Shown here: positions 14,382 through 23,363 of the stretch, one piece after another
Layout of the letters: the number at the start of each line of letters is the position of its first letter
Position numbering within the stretch: the stretch's first letter is position 1
Source of the DNA: Gemmataceae bacterium
GTDB taxonomy: Bacteria > Planctomycetota > Planctomycetia > Gemmatales > Gemmataceae
DNA length: 41,071 nt
Direction: 5' to 3'
NCBI GenBank assembly: GCA_009691845.1
Contig: SIAJ01000048.1
Coordinates: 1-41,071 of the forward strand
Translations under genes and position numbers: made by a program
Notes under the pieces: generated by a model
Databases searched by the model: none
What the model saw: only the letters and a program-made list of their open reading frames with translations
What the model was told of the DNA's origin: nothing

Positions 14382-17332
14382 AAATTCATTTATCGCTCGC
14401 CCTGGTATGTGCCCTGACGATCGGTGGGCCTGCATCGGCCGACTACCCCGGCTGGAAGCACACCGGCTCGATGTTTCTCCTCACCACGCCCGAAGGGGCG
14501 AACCTGCCGGCTTCCGCTTCCGTTGATGGCTTTCCGCTGCTCGTCCGCTTGCACAAGGACTTCTTCGATTTCAGCCAGGCAAAGGCGAAAGGGGAAGATC
14601 TGCGCTTTTCTTCAGCCAACGGCGAGTCGCTGAAATATCAGATCGAGGAGTGGGACGCGGCCAGGGGGGTCGCGAGCATCTGGGTGCGAATGCCGAAAAT
14701 CACGGGCCATTCGCGGCAAGAGATCAAGCTGCACTGGGGCAAGGCCGACGCCACGAGTGAATCGAATGGCAAAGCCGTATTCAACGAAACGAACGGTTAC
14801 CTCAGTGTTTGGCACATGACCGATCCGGTCGAGGATGAAGTCGGCACGCTCCCTTCGAAGGATGTCGGCACGACCGCGACTCCGGGAATCGTTGGCCTGG
14901 CCAGACATTTCCCCGGGCAGAAAGGCGTTTTCAACGGCGACAAGATTCCGAACTACCCCTCGGGGGCGAGTTCACACAGTACCGAATGTTGGTTCCGAGC
15001 GGAGAAGCCGAACACAACCATCATCGGCTGGGGAAACGAAGGGGGTGGCCGAGGCAGCAAGGTGCGAATGCAGCTTCGCAGCCCACCGCACATTCACATC
15101 GATAGCGACTTCTCGGACGTCCGCGGTGAAGTCAAAACGCCGCTCGGCGAATGGATTCACGTGGTTCACACATACAGCAAGGAAGACGGCAAGATCTATA
15201 TCAACGGCCGACTTGATGCATCCGCGAAGCCGCTCTTGAACATCAAGACCCCCGCCCGAATGTGGATCGGCGGCTGGTACAACAACTTCGACTTCTTCGG
15301 CGACATCGACGAAGTCCGCATCTCGCAAGTCTCTCGTTCGGCCGACTGGATTCGCCTGCAATACGAAAACCAAAAACCCTTGCAAACACTGGTCGGCCCG
15401 CTGGTGCAGGCGGGAAACGAGTTCTCCGTTCCCGAAACGGAAGTGGCCCTGCCGGAAGGCAAGAGCATCACGCTCACGGCCAAGGCCGGCGGAGCCCAGA
15501 AGGTTTACTGGGTCGTGAAACGCGATGGCAAAGAGACCGTGGCCACCACCGATCGCTTCTCGTTCACGTTCGATGCGGGCCGGGTGGTCGGCAACCAATC
15601 ACTCACGCTGCAATTCAAGGCAATCTATGCGAACGAGGTGAAGACAAAGGACATCCCGATCACGATTAAAGAAGAAATACCGGAGCCGGAATTCACGCTC
15701 CAGGCACCGGTGGAATGGGACGGACGCAAGACGATCGAAGTTGTGCCGCGAATTACCAACCTGAGCGAGATGCAGGCCAGAAGTGCCGGCAAGCTGAGCT
15801 ACACCTGGTCGGCTACTGACATTGCCGTGATCATGGAAGCCACTCCAGGAAAACTCATCCTGAAACGATCCCAGAATAGCGGCAAGCTAACGGTTATTTT
15901 GGCGATCAACAACGGCGGCAAGGAGACCGTGCGTTCGACGACCATCAATGTCAAGGAGCCATTGAAAGATGAGTGGGTTTACCGCACGCCGGGCGAGGAT
16001 GAGAAGCCGGAGGAGGGCCAGTTTTATGCCCGCGACGACCAAAACTATGGGAATCTCCTGTACAACGGTTCGCTTAAGGAATCGACCGAGTTGGTCTTCT
16101 TGAAGCTCTACGCCGACGACAAACTGTTAAGCACGATCCGCAAACGACCGAGCAAACAGAATACCTACGCATTTACGGTGAAACTCCATCCAGGCTTGAT
16201 CAAATACAAGGTTGAGTTTGGAACGCTCAATGGAAATACCGAAAAGCTCTTGCACACGGTTGGCAATCTGGTTTGTGGCGACGCCTACATCATCACCGGG
16301 CAATCGAATGCCGTCGCCACCGATTTTGGCAAGGACGATCCCGCTTTCCGCAGCGACTGGATCCGTACATTCGGCAGCATGTCGGGCAGCCAGAAGGGCG
16401 TGTCCGTCTGGGGCAATGCCGTGCATCGCAGCCGCGACGTGGAGAAGCTTCAGATCGGCTACTGGGGCATGGAACTCGGCCGACGCTTGGTCGAGAACCA
16501 CAAGATGCCGATCTTCATCATCAACGGGGCCGTGGGTGGAACGCGCGTCGATCAGCATCAGCGCAACGAAGCCAATCTCGAGGACATGACGACCATTTAC
16601 GGGCGATTGCTCTGGCGTGTGCGACAAGCCAAGCTAACGCACGGCATTCGTGGCATCTTGTGGCATCAAGGCGAAAACGATCAAGGCGCCGACGGACCGA
16701 CGGGCGGTTACGGCTGGGAAACATACCGGAAGTTGTTCATCGAACTTGCCGCATCGTGGAAGCAGGATTTTCCGAATGTCCAGCACTACTACATGTTCCA
16801 AATCTGGCCCAAGTCTTGCTCAATGGGCATCAACGGCTCGGACAATCGCCTGCGCGAGGTGCAGCGAAACTTGCCGACCGCGTTCTCGAGGATGAGCATC
16901 ATGTCCACGCTGGGGATTAATCCTCCCGGTGGCTGTCACTTCCCGGCCGCCGGCTATGCGGAGTTCGCCCGCTTCATTTGCCCACTCGTGGAACGCGATC
17001 ATTACGGAAAAATCCCGGCAACCTCCATCACGCCACCCAATCTCAAACGGACCTACTTCACGAGTGATAAGAAAGACGAAGTCGCGATGGAGTTCGATCA
17101 GCCCGTGAAATGGGACACTTCGTTGGTAGGCCAGTTTTACCTCGATGGCGAAAAAGGCAAGGTCGCCTCGGGTGTCGTGACCGGTAGCACGATCACACTG
17201 AAGTTGATCGCTCCGACCAGTGCGAAGCGGTTGGCCTACCTCGACAGTGCCGCCTGGAGCCAGGATAAATTGCTTCGCGGAGCAAACGGCATCGCGGCAC
17301 TCACGTTCTGCGAGGTGCCGATTGCAAAGTAG
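14378..17332 (+). CDS. Exported DUF2341-LamG-sialate O-acetylesterase protein
   Basis: A 984-residue protein with signal peptide MKIHLSLALVCALTIGGPASA, then a DUF2341 region (about 40-130), a LamG/concanavalin-type domain (about 140-345, ending with GDIDEVRIS), an Ig-like linker region (about 355-530) and a SGNH/sialate O-acetylesterase domain (about 625-910). Catalytic features: S643 in ITGQSNA, HQGEND (763-768) and H854 in GCHFPAAGYAEFA. It would remove O-acetyl groups from sugars outside the cytoplasm. A Big/TPR-like beta tail ends the protein. It starts at a GTG overlapping the aldolase stop. Its TAG stop is the first part of a GTAG-type repeat. Sulfatase gene follows. Confidence 0.9.
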   Translation: MKIHLSLALVCALTIGGPASADYPGWKHTGSMFLLTTPEGANLPASASVDGFPLLVRLHKDFFDFSQAKAKGEDLRFSSANGESLKYQIEEWDAARGVASIWVRMPKITGHSRQEIKLHWGKADATSESNGKAVFNETNGYLSVWHMTDPVEDEVGTLPSKDVGTTATPGIVGLARHFPGQKGVFNGDKIPNYPSGASSHSTECWFRAEKPNTTIIGWGNEGGGRGSKVRMQLRSPPHIHIDSDFSDVRGEVKTPLGEWIHVVHTYSKEDGKIYINGRLDASAKPLLNIKTPARMWIGGWYNNFDFFGDIDEVRISQVSRSADWIRLQYENQKPLQTLVGPLVQAGNEFSVPETEVALPEGKSITLTAKAGGAQKVYWVVKRDGKETVATTDRFSFTFDAGRVVGNQSLTLQFKAIYANEVKTKDIPITIKEEIPEPEFTLQAPVEWDGRKTIEVVPRITNLSEMQARSAGKLSYTWSATDIAVIMEATPGKLILKRSQNSGKLTVILAINNGGKETVRSTTINVKEPLKDEWVYRTPGEDEKPEEGQFYARDDQNYGNLLYNGSLKESTELVFLKLYADDKLLSTIRKRPSKQNTYAFTVKLHPGLIKYKVEFGTLNGNTEKLLHTVGNLVCGDAYIITGQSNAVATDFGKDDPAFRSDWIRTFGSMSGSQKGVSVWGNAVHRSRDVEKLQIGYWGMELGRRLVENHKMPIFIINGAVGGTRVDQHQRNEANLEDMTTIYGRLLWRVRQAKLTHGIRGILWHQGENDQGADGPTGGYGWETYRKLFIELAASWKQDFPNVQHYYMFQIWPKSCSMGINGSDNRLREVQRNLPTAFSRMSIMSTLGINPPGGCHFPAAGYAEFARFICPLVERDHYGKIPATSITPPNLKRTYFTSDKKDEVAMEFDQPVKWDTSLVGQFYLDGEKGKVASGVVTGSTITLKLIAPTSAKRLAYLDSAAWSQDKLLRGANGIAALTFCEVPIAK

Positions 17333-17381
17333 TCCGCACACTCCGTGTGCGGACGTTCGGCACACTCAGTGTGCCGACTAC
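17329..17381. repeat. GTAG-type repeat, copy 4 (tandem hairpins)
   Basis: Two perfect 9-bp hairpins in tandem: TCCGCACAC-TCC-GTGTGCGGA and TCGGCACAC-TCA-GTGTGCCGA. The element starts GTAG and ends CTAC, so the outer arms also pair. It includes the stop codon of the esterase gene (TAG 17330-17332) and ends 15 bases before the sulfatase ATG. Confidence 0.85.
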
Positions 17382-17396
17382 CATGGAGTCCTTGAC

Positions 17397-19097
17397 ATGA
17401 AGCGCATGCTCATTTTTTTGGTGCTCTGCGGAACGACCGTGGCCGCCGAACCCAAGCAACCGAACATCGTCGTGATCATGTCCGACGATATGGGCTTCTC
17501 CGATCTCGGCTGTTATGGCAGCGAAATCGCGACTCCGAACTTGGACGGCCTGGCCAATGGCGGCCTGCGCTTCACCCAGTTTTACAACACAGCCCGCTGT
17601 TGCCCAACGCGGGCGAGTTTGTTGACCGGCCTCTATCCCCATCAGGCCGGCGTGGGGCACATGATGGACGACAAGGGCGAAAAATTCCCCGGCTATCGAG
17701 GCAACCTAAACAACTCTTGCCGCACCATTGCCGAGGTGCTGAAGCCGGCCGGCTACCGCAACTATGCCATCGGCAAATGGCACGTCACGCGATTTGCGGG
17801 CAAGGATGGGCCGAAGCACAACTGGCCCATCGCACGCGGATTCGACCGCTATTACGGCACCATCCACGGAGCGGGCAGCTTCTTCGATCCATCGTCGCTG
17901 GTTCGCGATGAGACGATGATCTCTCCATTTGCAGACGCGGAATACAAGCCCGCGACCTACTACTACACCGATGCGATGTCGGACCATGCCGTTCGCTTCG
18001 TCGGCGAGCATGTGAAGGATCACGCGCAGAAGCCATTCTTTATGTACGTCGCCTACACAGCCGCCCACTGGCCGATGCATGCGTTGCCAGCAGACATCCA
18101 AAAGTACAAGGGAAAGTACGATGGCGGCTACGAGCCGATTCGCAAGGCCCGTTTCGAGAAGACCGCAAAACTCGGCCTGATCGATCCCAAGCAAGGCATG
18201 AGTCCGCAGACCGGCGACTGGGACAAGGTCGCCGACAAGAAATGGGAAGCAGCCGGCATGGAAGTGTACGCCGCCATGATCGATCGCATGGATCAGGGCA
18301 TCGGCAAGTTGGTGGCCGAACTCAAACGAACCGGCCAGTTCGAGAACACGCTGATTCTGTTCCTTCAGGACAACGGCGGCTGTGCCGAGGCCCAGGGACG
18401 TGCGGGCAACAAGGATCATCCGAACATCGAACGTCCGGAGAAGCCCGCATTCCCTGCTATGAAGCCCGACGACTTCGCCACGGCCGGCAGCGTCCCGAAA
18501 CAAACTCGCGATGGGTTCCCGGTTCGCATGGGGCCAAAGGTGACGCCGGGTGCCGCGGACACCTATGTTGCGTATGGCCGCGGCTGGGCAAACGTGTCGA
18601 ACACGCCGTTCCGCGAGTTCAAGCACTGGGTTCATGAGGGGGGCATCAGCACGCCGTTGATCGCCCATTGGCCGAATGGGATCAGGTCGAAGGGCGAGCT
18701 TCGCAATCAGCCAGGACACCTCATCGACATTGCCGCGACCTGCGTCGATCTAGCGAAAGCCGAGTATTCTTTGAAAGTCGGCGAAAACACCATCACGCCG
18801 CTGGAAGGCAAGAGCCTTGGCCCCGCGTTCGCGAACAAGCCTATAGAACGAGACCTGTTTTGGGAGCACGAAGGCAACCGGGCCGTTCGATCTGGCAACT
18901 GGAAACTTGTCGCCAAGGGACCCGGAGCGAAGTGGGAACTGTATAACATCGACCAGGACCGTGTCGAATCAAAAGACCTCGCGTCGAAGCATCCGGAAAA
19001 AGCAAGAGAGCTGGCTTTGAAATGGGAAGCCTGGGCGAAGCGAGCGCTGGTTCTTCCGTGGATTTCGACGCCGGAATACAGACTCATCGAGAAATGA
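17397..19097 (+). CDS. Secreted formylglycine-type sulfatase
   Basis: A 566-residue sulfatase (arylsulfatase A-like, S1 type) that cleaves sulfate esters, probably from polysaccharides. Signal peptide MKRMLIFLVLCGTTVAA, then the metal site IMSDDMGFSDLGCYG (D30, D31), the core C68-C-P-T-R72 (CxPxR, where C68 becomes formylglycine) in ARCCPTRASLLTG, and GKWHV further on. C-terminal half has FREFKHWVHEGG and GNWKLV typical of the family. ATG 17397 was chosen for GGAG about 9 bases upstream and the signal peptide; the longer frame runs back through the repeat. A maturation enzyme (FGE) is not in the window. It lies between esterase and cytochrome genes on the same strand. Confidence 0.94.
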   Translation: MKRMLIFLVLCGTTVAAEPKQPNIVVIMSDDMGFSDLGCYGSEIATPNLDGLANGGLRFTQFYNTARCCPTRASLLTGLYPHQAGVGHMMDDKGEKFPGYRGNLNNSCRTIAEVLKPAGYRNYAIGKWHVTRFAGKDGPKHNWPIARGFDRYYGTIHGAGSFFDPSSLVRDETMISPFADAEYKPATYYYTDAMSDHAVRFVGEHVKDHAQKPFFMYVAYTAAHWPMHALPADIQKYKGKYDGGYEPIRKARFEKTAKLGLIDPKQGMSPQTGDWDKVADKKWEAAGMEVYAAMIDRMDQGIGKLVAELKRTGQFENTLILFLQDNGGCAEAQGRAGNKDHPNIERPEKPAFPAMKPDDFATAGSVPKQTRDGFPVRMGPKVTPGAADTYVAYGRGWANVSNTPFREFKHWVHEGGISTPLIAHWPNGIRSKGELRNQPGHLIDIAATCVDLAKAEYSLKVGENTITPLEGKSLGPAFANKPIERDLFWEHEGNRAVRSGNWKLVAKGPGAKWELYNIDQDRVESKDLASKHPEKARELALKWEAWAKRALVLPWISTPEYRLIEK

Positions 19098-19138
19098 CGT
19101 CGGCTTCCGCGACGACGATCCTTCAAGAGAAATCCATC

Positions 19139-22100
19139 ATGCTGCGTTGTTACGGAATCGCCTCGTGCCTGCTGCTCACCCTCACGGCCTACTCTGCCGA
19201 GCCTCCAACCTTGCTGGGAAAGCTCTCTCAGGAACCGCTAGCGGTTCTGGCGAAGGATGCCCGCGAACGGGGCGATGCCGCCCGCGGAGCGATCCTGTTC
19301 TTTCAGCCATTTTTCACCTGTGCGAAGTGCCACGATGGCGACACGGGAACGCAACTCGGCCCGGACATCGCGAAGACTGGCAAGGAAGGAACCGCCGAGT
19401 ATCTGATCGAATCCGTGCTGCTGCCATCGAAAGTCCTCAAGAAGGGCTACGAAACGGTTGTGATTACGACCGTCGATAATCGAACCATCACCGGTCTCGT
19501 TGTCGAAGAGAAAACTGGAAGCATCACGCTCGTCGACCCGGCCTCCGGCGGCAAGCGGCTGGTTCTGCCTATCGCCCACATTGAGCAACGCTCTGCCGGC
19601 AAGCAGTCGCTCATGCCCGATGGGCTGGTCAACCTGCTCTCCGATCGCCAGCAATTCCTCGACCTCGCGAAGTATCTCATCGAGGTGGCCGAGCAAGGGC
19701 CGGCCCGTGCCAAGGAACTTCGCCCGGCTCAGACGGCATTGGTGATCCCCGAGTATGAGAAGGAGATCGACCACGCCGGGCTGATCCGAGCGCTCGACGA
19801 CCGAGCACTTCGCCGTGGCGAGGCGATCTACACTCGAGTCTGCGGCAACTGTCACGGCACCAAGGACGCACCTGGCTCGATGCCAACCTCGCCGCGATTC
19901 GTGGCCGACAAATTCAAGAACGGCTGCGACCCGTTCAGCCTGTATCAGACGCTCACACGCGGCTACGGCATGATGGCCCCGCAGACGTGGATGGTCCCGC
20001 GACAAAAATACGATGTGATCCACTATCTGCGTGAAACCTACCTCAAACCGCACAATCCGACACAATTCGCGAAAGCGGACGCGGGCTACCTGGACCAACT
20101 TCCCAAGGGCTCATCGTTCGGCCCGCCGGCCGTGAATGTCGAACCATGGGTGACGATGAACTATGGCCCAAGCCTGATGAACAGCTACGAAGTGGGCGAT
20201 GTCGGCGGACCGGGCCCGAACATCGCCTACAAGGGAATCGCGATTCGACTCGACTCCGGCCCGGGCGGCGTATCGCGAGGCAATCGCTGGGCGTTGTTCG
20301 ATCACGACACCATGCGCTTTTCGGCAGCCTGGAGCGGTAGCGGCTTCATCGACTGGAAGGGAATCCACTTCAATGGCCAGCACCAGATTCATCCGAAACT
20401 CGTCGGCGACATCCACCTAGCGAATCCGGTCGGCCCGGGCTGGGCGAATCCGGAGACCGGCAAGTTCGACGACCCGCGATTAACGGGACGTGATGGTCGA
20501 CGTTACGGACCACTGCCGAAATCGTGGGCGCAGTACAAGGGAACCTACTATTTCGGGGACCAAACGATCCTCTCTTACACCGTTGGTGGAGCCAGCGTCC
20601 TGGAATCATTTGGCCTTGAGAACGATCCGAATCAGCCAAACGTGCCGATCTATAGCCGGATCATCGACCTCGTCAACGATGGGAAAGAACTGCTCGTTCG
20701 CCTGGCCCCTGCCGCGATTGCGATCGAATTTGTCGGCGACGGGCGAGTTTCGCTCATTCGCAATTCTGACTTTACGCTCCTGAAGATTCCCGCCGTGAAG
20801 GAGCCGGTCCGGATCAAGGTGTTGATGGCCAAGTGCGATCAGAAAGCCCTGAGCGCTTATCTGAACCATTCGCCGCAACCCCGACCGCTGAAGCCTCTCA
20901 CTGAAGGCGGGCCTCGGCACTGGCCGGAGATCCTGAAGGCACCTACGACGCTGGGCAAGAACGACGGGCCGTTCACCGTCGATACTTTCGAACTGCCGTT
21001 GAAGAATCCGTGGAACGCACAACTCCGGCTAACCGGCTTCGATTTTCACCCGGACGGCAATCGGGCGGCGGTCTGTTCCTGGGACGGCGATGTCTGGATG
21101 GTGTCCGGATTCGACAAGCCGGCCGACGGACTCACCTGGCAACGCATCGCGTCCGGGCTTTTTCAACCGCTCGGGCTCAAGTTTCGCGACGGGCAAATCT
21201 TCGTCTGCTGCCGCGATCAGATCGTGCGTTTGCACGACCTCAATGGCGACGGCGAAACCGATTTCTACGAATGCTTCAACAACGACCACCAGGTAACGGA
21301 GCACTTTCATGAATTCGCCATGGGCTTGCAGGCCGACGCGGATGGCAACTTCTACTACGCGAAGAGCGGCCGACATGCTTTGACCGCACTGGTCCCGCAT
21401 CATGGTACGTTGCTCAAGGTCAGCAAGGATGGGTCGAATACGGAAATTCTTGCGACCGGCTTTCGAGCAGCCAACGGCGTCTGTCTCAACCCGGATGGCA
21501 CATTCTTCGTCACCGATCAGGAAGGTTTCTGGACGCCGAAAAACCGCATTAACCTCGTCGAGAAGGGGGGCTTCTACGGCAACCTCTGGGGCTTTACGGA
21601 CATCAAGGACACGTCCAATTCCGTGATGAAGCAGCCGCTCTGTTGGATCACGAACGCCTTCGATCGTTCGCCGGCCGAGTTGCTCTGGGTGACGAGTGAC
21701 AAGTGGGGCCCACTCAAGGGTTCGCTGCTGAACATCTCGTACGGTCAGGGCAAAATCTTCGTCGTTCCACACGAGAAAGTGAATGGTCAAACACAGGGCG
21801 GGATGTGTGCCTTACCGTTGCCGATCTCCCCCACGGGCATCATGCGTGGCCGCTTTCATCCGACCGACGGCCAACTTTACACCTGCGGCATGTTCGCGTG
21901 GGCCGGGAATCAAGTCCAGCCCGGTGGCTTCTATCGCGTGCGCTATACCGGCAAACCGGCCGACCTGCCCGTCGGCTTGAAAGCGAAGTCCGGTGGCGTG
22001 GAAGTCACGTTTACCGATCCGATCGACCCGGCGAATGCGGCCGACCTCAAGAACTACGAGATCAAGGTCTGGGGCCTGAGCCGCAGCCAAAATTACGGTT

Positions 22101-22984
22101 CCAAACATATCGATGAAAAGCCACTGCCTGTAACGAAGGCAACCCTCCGCCCCGATGGGAAGACCGTTCGGCTCGACATCGCCAACCTGTCGCCAACATG
22201 GGGCATGGAAATCAAATATCGCGTGAAGGGAACCGATGGCCGGGCGATTGTCGGCACCATTCACAACACAATCCATGAAATCTCTGACACAGCCAAGGAA
22301 AAAGAAAAGGCCGAGCCGACCAAGCCGACATCACGCACGGAGCGAAAACTCGAAGGCTGGACCATCCGCGTGGACGACCGGCTTCTGAAAGGGCCGGACG
22401 AGGCGCTCGGAATCAAATGCCTGCGTTTCCTCGAAGGAAAGCTGAGCGACATTAAGGTGGTGGTGCCGGAGGATAAGCTCAAAAAACTGCAAGCGGTGGC
22501 GATCGTCCTCGATCTCACGCACGGCAACCTTGGCCCGATGCAGTATCACCCCAGTGCGGGCTGGTTGAAAGCGAACGGCTACTCGACCGACCTGGCCAGG
22601 TGCGTCCACCTGCCAAGGGCCACGGACCTGCCGACGAAGCGCAACATCAACGAGCAACCCTGGGTGATTCTTCACGAACTGGCCCACGCTTACCACGATC
22701 AGGTTCTCGACTTCGAGGAGCCCAGAATCAAGGAGGCGTACGAAAAGTACAAGAAGAGCGGCCACGGCGACAAGGCGTTGCTCTTCAACGGCAACCGGGT
22801 GAAACACTACGGGTTGACGAACCACAAAGAGTTCTTTGCCGAGATGACCGAAGCCTATTTCGGCGTGAACGACTTCTTCCCGTTCAACCGGGGGGAACTA
22901 AAAGACGCCGAGCCGGAGATTTTTGAACTGATGAAACACGTCTGGGAGTCGCCCAAGTTGGCCAGTCCGAAAGGGAAGCCCTGA
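19139..22984 (+). CDS. Exported two-haem / DUF6797 / beta-propeller / HExxH peptidase-like fusion
   Basis: A 1281-residue protein with signal peptide MLRCYGIASCLLLTLTAYSA. Domain order: planctomycete-type haem domain with CAKCH (61-65) and the IESVLLPSK..GYETV.. stretch; a second cytochrome c motif CGNCH (235-239); a DUF6797-like region from about 334 (WVTMNYGPSLMNSYEVG, NIAYKGIAIRLD); a six-or-so bladed propeller about 629-945 resembling sorbosone/PQQ-type dehydrogenases; a linker rich in Lys and Glu; and a C-terminal domain with HELAH (1179-1183) and a later acidic helix EFFAEMTEAYFG (E1231-), suggesting a zinc peptidase fold. Function probably is oxidation at the periplasmic side coupled to electron transfer; the peptidase role is unclear. 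Start 19139 fits the signal peptide; sulfatase ends 41 bases upstream. Confidence 0.88.
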   Translation: MLRCYGIASCLLLTLTAYSAEPPTLLGKLSQEPLAVLAKDARERGDAARGAILFFQPFFTCAKCHDGDTGTQLGPDIAKTGKEGTAEYLIESVLLPSKVLKKGYETVVITTVDNRTITGLVVEEKTGSITLVDPASGGKRLVLPIAHIEQRSAGKQSLMPDGLVNLLSDRQQFLDLAKYLIEVAEQGPARAKELRPAQTALVIPEYEKEIDHAGLIRALDDRALRRGEAIYTRVCGNCHGTKDAPGSMPTSPRFVADKFKNGCDPFSLYQTLTRGYGMMAPQTWMVPRQKYDVIHYLRETYLKPHNPTQFAKADAGYLDQLPKGSSFGPPAVNVEPWVTMNYGPSLMNSYEVGDVGGPGPNIAYKGIAIRLDSGPGGVSRGNRWALFDHDTMRFSAAWSGSGFIDWKGIHFNGQHQIHPKLVGDIHLANPVGPGWANPETGKFDDPRLTGRDGRRYGPLPKSWAQYKGTYYFGDQTILSYTVGGASVLESFGLENDPNQPNVPIYSRIIDLVNDGKELLVRLAPAAIAIEFVGDGRVSLIRNSDFTLLKIPAVKEPVRIKVLMAKCDQKALSAYLNHSPQPRPLKPLTEGGPRHWPEILKAPTTLGKNDGPFTVDTFELPLKNPWNAQLRLTGFDFHPDGNRAAVCSWDGDVWMVSGFDKPADGLTWQRIASGLFQPLGLKFRDGQIFVCCRDQIVRLHDLNGDGETDFYECFNNDHQVTEHFHEFAMGLQADADGNFYYAKSGRHALTALVPHHGTLLKVSKDGSNTEILATGFRAANGVCLNPDGTFFVTDQEGFWTPKNRINLVEKGGFYGNLWGFTDIKDTSNSVMKQPLCWITNAFDRSPAELLWVTSDKWGPLKGSLLNISYGQGKIFVVPHEKVNGQTQGGMCALPLPISPTGIMRGRFHPTDGQLYTCGMFAWAGNQVQPGGFYRVRYTGKPADLPVGLKAKSGGVEVTFTDPIDPANAADLKNYEIKVWGLSRSQNYGSKHIDEKPLPVTKATLRPDGKTVRLDIANLSPTWGMEIKYRVKGTDGRAIVGTIHNTIHEISDTAKEKEKAEPTKPTSRTERKLEGWTIRVDDRLLKGPDEALGIKCLRFLEGKLSDIKVVVPEDKLKKLQAVAIVLDLTHGNLGPMQYHPSAGWLKANGYSTDLARCVHLPRATDLPTKRNINEQPWVILHELAHAYHDQVLDFEEPRIKEAYEKYKKSGHGDKALLFNGNRVKHYGLTNHKEFFAEMTEAYFGVNDFFPFNRGELKDAEPEIFELMKHVWESPKLASPKGKP

Positions 22985-23363
22985 GAGAGCAAAACGGCCG
23001 AAGAAGGCGAATAGCTCGGACTGAACTGCGCCCCTAAAAATCGACCGGGAAAAATGCCTACTCGGGGCCAGGGCGAGTCACCGGCAGCATGCTGCTTTGA
23101 TTGATCGCACTGTGCCAGGCCGATGGGTTCGAGACCTGGAAGGCAAAAATTCATCCCCTTGTTCTGCACGTTCGCTCGCATCTTTCTCCCAGATTGCCCA
23201 GTCTCCGACCACCTGGACTGATCGTGCCATCCTTTCCGGTTTTGTTCAAAGGTTGGAGTGTGCGCAATCCGACAATTATTCTGAGTTGTAGAGCATCCCA
23301 CCAGGCCGGTCGGGCGATTCCCGTCGGCGATCAACCTGGGCGCATCGTCCGGAGTAGGTACGT
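22985..23363. other. Intergenic region without a supported gene
   Basis: About 380 bases. A perfect 12-base palindrome GCAGCATGCTGC lies at 23084-23095. No coding frame with family-like sequence, tRNA or repeat copy could be supported; a stretch GGTTCGAGACC looks like a tRNA T-loop but has no matching arms. It should hold the promoter of the lipoprotein gene at 23364; I could not place it with confidence. Confidence 0.5.

Noticed and set aside
17220..17396. N-terminal extension of the sulfatase through the GTAG repeat
   Set aside because: The extension would precede the signal peptide and overlap the esterase gene; ATG 17397 has a ribosome site and a proper signal sequence.
17706..18719. 337-codon minus-strand frame inside the sulfatase gene
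   Set aside because: The sulfatase on the other strand has its catalytic motif and signal peptide; the antisense product shows no family features.
23110..23150. tRNA-like GGTTCGAGACC stretch
   Set aside because: No matching acceptor, anticodon or D arms, and the T-stem does not pair over five bases.
22855..23334. Minus-strand frame of 159 codons covering the 22985-23363 gap
   Set aside because: Runs into the end of the haem fusion gene, has no ribosome site or motif, and composition is not protein-like.
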